From Actinomycetota bacterium (GTDB lineage: Bacteria; Actinomycetota; Actinomycetes; Nanopelagicales; Nanopelagicaceae): a DNA stretch of 5,788 nucleotides. The position numbers were made by a program, and so were the translations under genes. The stretch lies in assembly GCA_009705165.1 (NCBI GenBank), contig WLCU01000067.1, positions 1 to 5,788 of the forward strand. Reading direction: 5' to 3'. Shown here piece after piece: positions 1 to 5,527 of the stretch. The number at the start of each line of letters is the position of its first letter. Position 1 is the first letter of the stretch. The notes below the pieces were generated by a model. That model had not been told where the DNA came from and did no database searches. It saw only the letters and a program-made list of their open reading frames with translations.

Positions 1-26
1 AGCCAGTCGAGGCTGCTTCTCACTGA
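1..26 (+). CDS. 3' end of an unidentified upstream gene (partial)
   Basis: One + strand frame enters from the left edge and ends with TGA at 24-26. The visible C-terminus is PVEAASH. Its stop codon shares one base with the ATG of the next gene (TGATG, 24-28), an arrangement typical of translationally coupled genes in compact operons. Only seven codons are visible, so the family cannot be recognised. The call rests on this overlap alone, and the frame could be open by chance. Confidence 0.35.
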
Positions 27-499
27 TGGATCAGATTCGCGCGCAAATTTTGGATGTTGATTATCCAAATACTGCAGCGGCGCGAATCTCTATCAAAGCA
101 CCGGCATCAAAGATTTTTGATTTGCTCGCAGATCCAAACTCTCACGCTTCTTTTGACGGTTCCGGAACAATAACTAAATCACTTTCTGGGCCTAAGCGTT
201 TATATCTTGGGGCAAAATTTGGAATGGCAATGAAAATAAAGGTGCCTTACCGAATCACTAACACGGTGGTGGAGTTTGAAGAAGGTCATAAAATTACCTG
301 GAGACACTTAATGATGTGGACGTGGTCATACGAACTCCACGATCTAGGTAATGGTGTTACACAAGTGACTGAGATTTTTGATGCCCATGACATCCCCTTT
401 TATGCGAGCTGGTGGCTTAAGAAAACTAACTCTTTAGCGCGTAATCCGAAATGGATGGCTAAGTCACTTGTTCGCCTGAAGGCGATTTGCGAAGGTTGA
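26..499 (+). CDS. SRPBCC-superfamily protein (polyketide cyclase/dehydrase-like, START-like fold)
   Basis: This 157-residue protein has the length and pattern of a single-domain SRPBCC (Bet v1/START-like) protein. An early strand (ARISIKAPASKIFDLLADP, about 19-37) leads into the helix that usually opens the fold. A glycine-rich strand follows (about 45-65), then alternating beta strands including ITWRH (90-94) and TQVTEIFD (112-119), and a final amphipathic helix (about 128-155) that would cap a hydrophobic cavity. The family binds or processes hydrophobic ligands, but nothing here identifies the ligand or shows catalysis. No signal peptide is seen, so it is probably cytoplasmic. The ATG at 26 overlaps the stop of the preceding frame. 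The nearest purine-rich stretch, GAGG at 9-12, is 13 nt away, so translation may depend on coupling. Its last 13 nt overlap the transporter gene, which suggests co-transcription. Confidence 0.8.
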   Translation: MDQIRAQILDVDYPNTAAARISIKAPASKIFDLLADPNSHASFDGSGTITKSLSGPKRLYLGAKFGMAMKIKVPYRITNTVVEFEEGHKITWRHLMMWTWSYELHDLGNGVTQVTEIFDAHDIPFYASWWLKKTNSLARNPKWMAKSLVRLKAICEG

Positions 500-1356
500 G
501 ACTGACGCGCTTTGCTCCCTATCTCTTCGTTCTTCTTTGGAGTACAGGTTTTGTAGGTGCAAAATATGGATTGCCATATGCAGATCCATTCATTTTCTTA
601 TCAGTCAGAGTTTTTATTGCAGCTTTCATTCTTTTTATCATTGCAAGGCTGCTTAAAACAAAGATTCTTATTGGCAAACAAGCAATTTCGCGCTCGGCAA
701 TTATTGGTTTGTTTCTGCATGCGTTCTATCTTGGGGGAGTTTTCTTTGCGATTTCGCAAGGTGTTTCAGCAGGTGTTGCTGCGGTAATAACTAGTTTGCA
801 GCCAGTTTTTGTTTCCCTACTTGCAGTTAAAATACTTGGAGAAAAACTCAAAGCAATCCAGTTTGTTGGTCTCATTCTGGGTCTAATCGGTGTTGTGCTT
901 GTTCTTGGGCCAACTTTTGATAGTGCAACTTCTGGAATTGGAATAGCTGGCGTATTTATTGCCCTTATTGGCAGCACGACGGCAACGTTGCTTCAGAAAA
1001 AAATTGGTGGCTCAATTCCGATGTTGGCCGGTACTGCCTATCAGTATCTGGCAAGTGGCAGTGTCCTTTTAGTTGCAGCTCTTGTGACATCAGGTACGCA
1101 CATCCAATGGAACATTCACTTTATCGGTGCAATGGCCTGGCTTATTTTGGTCTTATCTGTTGGCGCAGTGCTGTTATTGATGTGGCTTTTAAACTCTGGG
1201 AGTGCGGCGTCAGTCTCATCACTGTTCTATCTAGTGCCACCAGCAACAGCGCTAGAGGCTTTCTTTTTATTTGGTGAAAAAGTAAACACCCAAGGCTTCC
1301 TTGGAATAGGAATAACCGCCCTGGGTGTTTGGCTAGTAATACGTAGTTCGAACTAG
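487..1356 (+). CDS. DMT-superfamily transporter with two EamA domains
   Basis: This is a 289-residue integral membrane protein with about ten predicted helices in two related halves, an EamA-type drug/metabolite transporter layout. The first repeat covers about 10-140 and ends with the GEKL loop (118-121) and the last helix of that half. The second covers about 150-286 and contains the matching GEKV (263-266). The paired 'P...GEK...G' pattern near the end of each half is characteristic of EamA repeats, and the length is normal for the family. The substrate cannot be told from sequence; relatives export amino acids, other metabolites or drugs. The start is TTG at 487, with GAAGG at 478-482 four nt upstream; a second TTG at 496 is possible but lies further from that site. 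The gene overlaps the SRPBCC gene and converges with qcrB, both stops sharing CTAG. Its 3' end contains an inverted repeat likely to terminate the opposite operon. Confidence 0.88.
   Translation: MRRLRLTRFAPYLFVLLWSTGFVGAKYGLPYADPFIFLSVRVFIAAFILFIIARLLKTKILIGKQAISRSAIIGLFLHAFYLGGVFFAISQGVSAGVAAVITSLQPVFVSLLAVKILGEKLKAIQFVGLILGLIGVVLVLGPTFDSATSGIGIAGVFIALIGSTTATLLQKKIGGSIPMLAGTAYQYLASGSVLLVAALVTSGTHIQWNIHFIGAMAWLILVLSVGAVLLLMWLLNSGSAASVSSLFYLVPPATALEAFFLFGEKVNTQGFLGIGITALGVWLVIRSSN
1277..1330 (-). terminator. Candidate intrinsic terminator of the ctaE-qcrCAB operon, inside the convergent gene
   Basis: Reading the minus strand past the qcrB stop, there is a perfect 6-bp hairpin CCAAGG-AAG-CCTTGG (1304-1290). 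It is followed by the T-rich stretch GTGTTTACTTTTT (1289-1277). A second, larger perfect inverted repeat overlaps it: AAACACCCA at 1284-1292 and TGGGTGTTT at 1322-1330 (9-bp arms, 29-nt loop). The hairpin followed by a T tract in this orientation fits a Rho-independent terminator 49-63 nt after the qcrB stop. It lies entirely within the coding sequence of the + strand transporter. Activity is inferred from structure only. Confidence 0.5.
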
Positions 1357-2939
1357 TGGTGTTCAATCTGCTTTAGATCATCTGCCGATACCTTCGGAAC
1401 AGATACAGCATGAGCCTTGCTCATTCGTGCGCGCAACTTATTCTTAATTGCTCCAGGACGACGTACTCCACGTGCATCAGTCTCAGTTAACTCCAGAGCT
1501 GGCAATTGTTCGTGGGAAGTAAGAGTCCAAGCCTTTTCTGGAGAAATTGGTGCGTGAACTTCAACAAACTCACCGTGAGGCAAGCGTAGGAGTCGACCAG
1601 TTTCAGTTCCATGAAGAACCAAGTCACGATCTGCGCGCTGCAGCGATAGGCATAGACGCTTAGTGATGACGAAAGCTATTGGAGGCAAAATAAAGATACC
1701 AAAACGCGTACCCCACATAATTTGATTGATGGTCAAATCAAAGTGAGTAGCGATAATGTCATTTCCACCATTTATAAGTGAGACCATCATGAAAGTTAAT
1801 GACATGACACCTAGGGCAGTGCGATTTGGTGCGTTACGTGGGCGATCAAGCAGATGATGTTCGCGCTTATCACCAGTAAACCAACTTTCAATAAATGGAT
1901 ACAAAGCCATTCCCGTAAATAAGATGCCAGGAACAATTAATCCAGGAATCAAAATGTTCCAAGAAATAGTGTGGCCAAATGCATGCGTCTCAATTGGGGG
2001 AGCCATGCGCACCAAACCATCCAGCCAACCCATGTACCAATCGGGTTGAGAACCGGCAGAGATCTGACCTGGCGTATATGGCCCGTATAACCAAATGGGG
2101 TTAATTGATGCAACCGCTGATAAGAATGCGATCACTCCGAAAACGATAAAGAAGAAACCACCAGCTTTAGCCATATAAGTAGGCATTAGGGGATAGCCGA
2201 CTACGTTCTTTTCTGTACGGCCTGGCCCAGGAAACTGCGTGTGCTTTTGATACCAAACCAACATTAAGTGGATAGTAATTAGAGCCAGGAAAGCACCGGG
2301 TAGTAAGAGAACGTGTACCGTGAAAATTCGCGGAATGAATGCTTCTCCTGGGAATGCTCCATCGAAGGCGAAGAATGCAAGGTAAGAACCTACCACCGGC
2401 AATGCTTGAATAATTGCTTCTGCAATTCGGATACCAGTTCCTGATAAAAGATCATCTGGCAATGAGTAACCCAAGAAGCCCTCAACGATTCCAAGAGTTA
2501 ATAAACCAACTCCAAGGATCCAGTTAAATTCACGTGGCTTACGAAAAGCTCCGGTGAAGAAAACGCGTAGTAAGTGTCCAACGATTGCGGCCATGAAAAT
2601 AATCGCAGCCCAGTGGTGAATTTGGCGCATTAATAATCCACCACGAACCTCAAAGGAGATATGAAGTGTCGAAGCGTAGGCTGCCGACATCTTTAATCCT
2701 TGAAGCGGTGCATATGAACCTTCGTAAGTAACTTCGCGCTGTGAAGGATCAAACCAGAAAGTCAAGAAGGTGCCAGAAAGAAGTAAAATCACAAATGAAT
2801 AAAGGCAGACTTCGCCAAGCATGAACGACCAATGGTCAGGAAAGACTTTGGTCAGATTCTTCTTCATCCATGCAGCCGCGCCAGTGCGCTCATCTACATA
2901 GTTGGCTACAGATCCGAGTTTCTTTTCTACATTTGTCAT
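1353..2939 (-). CDS. qcrB: Cytochrome bc1 complex cytochrome b subunit (menaquinol-cytochrome c reductase)
   Basis: This 528-residue membrane protein carries both b hemes and the quinol sites of the bcc complex. Eight helices are visible at about 41-63, 107-130, 139-158, 203-230, 260-280, 325-350, 372-390 and 408-430. Likely heme ligands are H108 and H122 in helix B and H209 and H224 in helix D. The helix D pair is 15 apart, as in cytochrome b6-type and Gram-positive proteins, not 14 as in mitochondrial cytochrome b. The quinol-oxidation motif appears as PDWY (299-302), the actinobacterial form of PEWY. A polar tail of about 97 residues follows helix H, a known actinobacterial extension. The ATG overlaps the qcrA stop (ATGA, 2939-2936), with GGGAG 11 nt upstream at 2955-2951. 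It is the last gene of the operon, and its TAG shares CTAG with the convergent transporter. Confidence 0.97.
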   Translation of the reverse strand: MTNVEKKLGSVANYVDERTGAAAWMKKNLTKVFPDHWSFMLGEVCLYSFVILLLSGTFLTFWFDPSQREVTYEGSYAPLQGLKMSAAYASTLHISFEVRGGLLMRQIHHWAAIIFMAAIVGHLLRVFFTGAFRKPREFNWILGVGLLTLGIVEGFLGYSLPDDLLSGTGIRIAEAIIQALPVVGSYLAFFAFDGAFPGEAFIPRIFTVHVLLLPGAFLALITIHLMLVWYQKHTQFPGPGRTEKNVVGYPLMPTYMAKAGGFFFIVFGVIAFLSAVASINPIWLYGPYTPGQISAGSQPDWYMGWLDGLVRMAPPIETHAFGHTISWNILIPGLIVPGILFTGMALYPFIESWFTGDKREHHLLDRPRNAPNRTALGVMSLTFMMVSLINGGNDIIATHFDLTINQIMWGTRFGIFILPPIAFVITKRLCLSLQRADRDLVLHGTETGRLLRLPHGEFVEVHAPISPEKAWTLTSHEQLPALELTETDARGVRRPGAIKNKLRARMSKAHAVSVPKVSADDLKQIEHH

Positions 2940-3931
2940 TGTGAGTTACGCTCCCAGAAGCTAGGTCCAACCGGTTCACTAAATGCTGATCGAGCAACTA
3001 AATATCCTTCTGCATCAACAGTGATATCTAATTGCGGTAATGGACGAGCTGCTGGTCCAAAAATAACTTTGGCACCACGTGTCACATCAAATGTTGACTG
3101 GTGACATGGACACAGCAAGTGTTTTGTTTGCTGTTCATACAGGGCAACCGCGCATCCCATGTGTGAACAAATCTTGGAGAAAGCGATGATTCCATCGTGA
3201 GTCATGGCTAGCTTTTCAGGTGTTAATTGGAAATCTCCTGGGCGCAGACGGATAAGAAGCACGGCATCTTTTCCAATATCACTTAGTGCGCGATGTGATC
3301 CTTCAGCAACAGCTGGCAAAACTTGAGCAACTGCACCCACTTCTAAATCAGATGCCAGGATGGGACGGTCCCCAGGATCTGTAACTAAACGAGTTCCGGT
3401 TTTCCAACTAGTTTTTTCGAGCTCTTTGCCTGGCAAAGGACCTAGGTCGCGCAAAAGCAACAACGGGGAAAGTGCAGATAAACCAAGGGCTGCACCTAAT
3501 GATTTTTTAATCAATGAACGGCGACCCATTCCTACAGTTCCTGCGCGTTCCTTAACTGTCTTTACAAAATCTTCGCGCTCATTATCTGGTGAACGAAATT
3601 CATGACGATGTGCAACTACTTCGGTATCTGGCATTAGAGTTTTTGCCCAATGAATGGCGCCCATACCGATAAAGAAAAGCGAGATTGCCATTCCAAGGCC
3701 AAGACCAAGTTGATGTGCATTTTGATCGCCCATAACGGGGACAAAAATAAATAAATCTTGAGGAATAAAAACGTATGAGAAAATGAGTAAGAGAGTTCCA
3801 ACTGCGGAAATTCCAAATAAAATAGCTACTTGGCGTTCGGCACGCTTTTCAGCTTTTGGATCAGTGTCAGCTTCACGGTGAACGTGTGCAGGCAATCCTG
3901 GATCTTTGATGGCTTCGATTTCGTTAGACAT
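2936..3931 (-). CDS. qcrA: Cytochrome bc1 complex Rieske iron-sulfur subunit
   Basis: The 331-residue Rieske protein takes electrons from menaquinol at QcrB and passes them to QcrC. After a charged N-terminus come two helices (about 34-56 and 73-95). A third (about 140-160) follows a twin-arginine-like motif, GRRSLIKK (136-143). This matches the three-helix actinobacterial form, in which the last segment is reported to be handled by Tat in Streptomyces. The outer-face domain carries CSHMGC (255-260) and CPCH (274-277). C255, H257, C274 and H277 should bind the 2Fe-2S cluster, with C260 and C276 forming the stabilising disulfide. A conserved-type loop, FGPAARPLP (291-299), follows. The start ATG has AAGGA (3940-3936) four nt upstream, overlapping the qcrC stop, so the two genes are tightly coupled. 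The stop overlaps the qcrB start. Confidence 0.97.
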   Translation of the reverse strand: MSNEIEAIKDPGLPAHVHREADTDPKAEKRAERQVAILFGISAVGTLLLIFSYVFIPQDLFIFVPVMGDQNAHQLGLGLGMAISLFFIGMGAIHWAKTLMPDTEVVAHRHEFRSPDNEREDFVKTVKERAGTVGMGRRSLIKKSLGAALGLSALSPLLLLRDLGPLPGKELEKTSWKTGTRLVTDPGDRPILASDLEVGAVAQVLPAVAEGSHRALSDIGKDAVLLIRLRPGDFQLTPEKLAMTHDGIIAFSKICSHMGCAVALYEQQTKHLLCPCHQSTFDVTRGAKVIFGPAARPLPQLDITVDAEGYLVARSAFSEPVGPSFWERNSQ

Positions 3932-3938
3932 ATTTTCC

Positions 3939-4730
3939 TTATCTCGCTTTCGTTGCCAACCAGACTGCTACACCGATGAGCAGTCCTAGTCCCAGTACCC
4001 AACCTAATAATCCTTCTGTAACAGGTCCTACACGACCAAGTGATGCACCGCCGAGATTTGGTTCTGCTTCAGCGGCTTTGATCCATTTAATAATTGATAG
4101 CTTCTCAGCTGGCGTAATTGTTTTATCGCTAAATACCGGCATTGACTGTGGGCCTGTAATCATTGCTTCGTAAATATATTTTGGCTCCACACCCATCAAT
4201 GTTGGCGCGTACTTTCCTTGCGTTAACGCACCGCCTTGACCTGCAAAGTTGTGGCACATTGCGCAGTTATTTCGGAAAAGTTCTCCGCCCTCGGCAGTGC
4301 TGCCATCTCGCTCGTAATTTAAAACAGCATCTTCTGGAACGGCCGGGCCAGGTGCAAGAGAAGCCACGTATGCAGCTAATTTGGCCGTTTCTTCGGCGTC
4401 ATAGACTGGTTTTTTTCGCATTGCTTGAGTGCTCATGTCAGCCATTGGCATACGACCTGTGCCTACTTGGAAATCAACAGAGGCTGCACCGACACCAATG
4501 AGAGATGGTGCAACTGCGCCACCTTCAGCGTTTAGGCCATGACATGAGGAGCAACCTTTCAAAAATATCTGCTTGCCTTCATCAATGGCCGCAGTGCGGG
4601 CAAATGTTGTAGATGATTGCTTCACGGATGCACTTGCGACTGAAAAAGTTGTACCAATCGCTAGAAGTGCAATAACTAAAAGCAATGGTGCTGCGGCTTT
4701 ATGTCGACGATATCGAGATAAACGTTTCAC
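3939..4730 (-). CDS. qcrC: Cytochrome bc1 complex diheme cytochrome c subunit
   Basis: This 263-residue protein replaces cytochrome c1 and soluble cytochrome c, passing electrons directly to the aa3 oxidase within the actinobacterial supercomplex. An N-terminal hydrophobic segment (about 14-34), preceded by a very basic stretch (KRLSRYRRHK), is a signal or anchor. Two class I cytochrome c domains follow. The first has CSSCH (60-64) and a likely axial Met in GRMPM (92-96). The second has CAMCH (156-160) and a likely axial Met in SMP (196-198). A C-terminal helix (about 238-258) ending in KAR anchors the protein, with the heme domains outside. The start is GTG at 4730, with GGGAG (4747-4743) 12 nt upstream. 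No alternative start codon lies in frame between it and ctaE. The gap to ctaE is 17 nt. Confidence 0.97.
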   Translation of the reverse strand: MKRLSRYRRHKAAAPLLLVIALLAIGTTFSVASASVKQSSTTFARTAAIDEGKQIFLKGCSSCHGLNAEGGAVAPSLIGVGAASVDFQVGTGRMPMADMSTQAMRKKPVYDAEETAKLAAYVASLAPGPAVPEDAVLNYERDGSTAEGGELFRNNCAMCHNFAGQGGALTQGKYAPTLMGVEPKYIYEAMITGPQSMPVFSDKTITPAEKLSIIKWIKAAEAEPNLGGASLGRVGPVTEGLLGWVLGLGLLIGVAVWLATKAR

Positions 4731-4747
4731 GAAGTGATTGTGCTCCC

Positions 4748-5377
4748 TTACTTAATTAGGTAAATCGCTGAGAAGAGAGCGATCCACACGACGTCGACGA
4801 AGTGCCAGTAGTAAGAAACAACGATGGCAGTCGTTGCTTGCTCATGCGTAAAGCGACGAGCTTTGGAAACACGAATCATTACGATCAAGAAAGCGATTAG
4901 CCCACCAGTTACGTGCAGACCATGGAAGCCAGTTGCGATAAAAAAGACAGATCCATAAGCTGTTGAAGAAAGTGTTAAACCTTCTTGAACAAGAGATGCG
5001 TATTCAAAAATCTGGCCACCGATGAAGAAAGCACCCATGAGAAAAGTAAGCGCAAACCATTCGCGCATTCCCCATTTATTTATTTGATACAGCGCACCAG
5101 TGCGGCTCTTTTGAAAACGCTCTGCAGCAAATACTCCGAACTGACACGTTACTGAGGATAAAACTAAAACTGTTGTGTTCAGTGCTGCAAAGGGAATGTT
5201 AAGAATGTGGTTTGACTCGGCCCAAATAGTTGGCCCTTGTACTGCACGAGTGGTGAAGTAAATTGCAAACAGTGCCGCGAAGAACATGAGTTCGCTGGAT
5301 AACCAGACGATTGTTCCTACAGCTACTGCGTTAGGACGAGTGATTTTATGGTGGGCCGTTACGGCTGCGCTGGACAT
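4748..5377 (-). CDS. ctaE: Cytochrome c oxidase subunit III (aa3-type)
   Basis: This 209-residue protein is subunit III of the heme-copper aa3 oxidase. It stabilises the catalytic subunit and is linked to proton and oxygen delivery. It shows the five-helix bacterial form (about 15-42, 61-82, 104-124, 143-170, 186-207) without the two extra N-terminal helices of mitochondrial proteins. Family signatures include SSELMFF (27-33, with the conserved Glu at 29), FHGLHVTGG (151-159) and YWHFVDVVW (190-198). It heads the operon; the catalytic subunits are encoded elsewhere. The ATG at 5377 is the only ATG/GTG/TTG start in its frame back to a stop at 5449-5447. No Shine-Dalgarno lies at a normal distance, but an AATAAT element sits 7 nt before the ATG, suggesting a leaderless message. 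Confidence 0.96.
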   Translation of the reverse strand: MSSAAVTAHHKITRPNAVAVGTIVWLSSELMFFAALFAIYFTTRAVQGPTIWAESNHILNIPFAALNTTVLVLSSVTCQFGVFAAERFQKSRTGALYQINKWGMREWFALTFLMGAFFIGGQIFEYASLVQEGLTLSSTAYGSVFFIATGFHGLHVTGGLIAFLIVMIRVSKARRFTHEQATTAIVVSYYWHFVDVVWIALFSAIYLIK

Positions 5378-5384
5378 GGGGGCG

Positions 5385-5390
5385 ATTATT
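5385..5390 (-). promoter_or_regulatory. Candidate -10 element for ctaE-qcrCAB (leaderless start)
   Basis: On the minus strand, AATAAT matches the -10 consensus TATAAT at five of six positions and is followed by seven bases (CGCCCCC) and then the ctaE ATG. Initiation at the A of the ATG would therefore give a leaderless mRNA, common in actinobacteria. The -35 region 17 nt upstream (about 5413-5408, AAGACG) is weak, as is usual for such promoters. The absence of a well-placed Shine-Dalgarno supports this reading. No experimental start site is available. Confidence 0.4.
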
Positions 5391-5515
5391 CCCGAAAACC
5401 ACGCCTGCGTCTTGCACCGCAGCCCTCTGGGAGTGAGTATTCCCTCTCATTGTCAGTGAAACAGGCCACAGGATTTTGAGCTGTTTTATTGGGTGCTAAT
5501 CCCAGTTTGGGCAAT

Positions 5516-5521
5516 TAGACT
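5516..5521 (+). promoter_or_regulatory. Candidate -10 element for the receiver-like gene (leaderless start)
   Basis: TAGACT fits the actinobacterial -10 pattern TANNNT and ends six nt before the ATG at 5528. Transcription starting at or just before the ATG would leave no room for a ribosome binding site, and none is seen (the preceding bases are TCAACC). No clear -35 hexamer is found at the usual distance. The match is short, so confidence is limited. Confidence 0.33.
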
Positions 5522-5527
5522 TCAACC

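Larger units (their letters stand above)
5378..5527. other. Divergent intergenic region between ctaE and the receiver-like gene
   Basis: These 150 nt must hold the promoters of both divergent genes. Besides the two candidate -10 elements, small symmetric motifs are visible. CTGCG (5405-5409) and CGCAG (5418-5422) form an inverted repeat with an 8-nt loop. CCCTCT occurs twice, 19 nt apart (5423-5428, 5442-5447). TGGG (5490-5493), CCCA (5501-5504) and TGGG (5508-5511) can pair in two alternative ways close to the + strand promoter. Any could be an operator, but arms this short also occur by chance. No small gene or RNA is evident. Confidence 0.5.

Noticed and set aside
496..498. TTG at 496 as the transporter start, overlapping the SRPBCC stop (TTGA)
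   Set aside because: The overlap looks attractive, but the GAAGG at 478-482 would be 13 nt away and the closer AAGG touches the codon; TTG 487 has a 4-nt spacer. The choice remains somewhat uncertain.
726..977. Open frame of 83 codons on the minus strand inside the transporter gene
   Set aside because: The Pro/Thr-rich translation is the expected shadow of a hydrophobic membrane protein gene read on the other strand.
1284..1330. Inverted repeat as ends of a small mobile element
   Set aside because: The arms are 9 bp, enclose only 29 bp, and the transporter reading frame is intact across them; a transcription signal explains them better.
2832..3104. Open frame of 90 codons on the + strand across the qcrA/qcrB junction
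   Set aside because: It is antisense to two well-supported genes and has no domain-like pattern or ribosome binding site that stands out.
4163..4501. Open frame of 112 codons on the + strand opposite qcrC
   Set aside because: It lies wholly within qcrC, whose two CXXCH sites and anchors are unmistakable, and its translation shows no recognisable family pattern.
5447..5460. CTGACA on the minus strand (5456-5451) as a -35 box with a -10 near 5441-5436
   Set aside because: The gap to the ATACTC-like hexamer is far shorter than the 16-18 nt normally needed.
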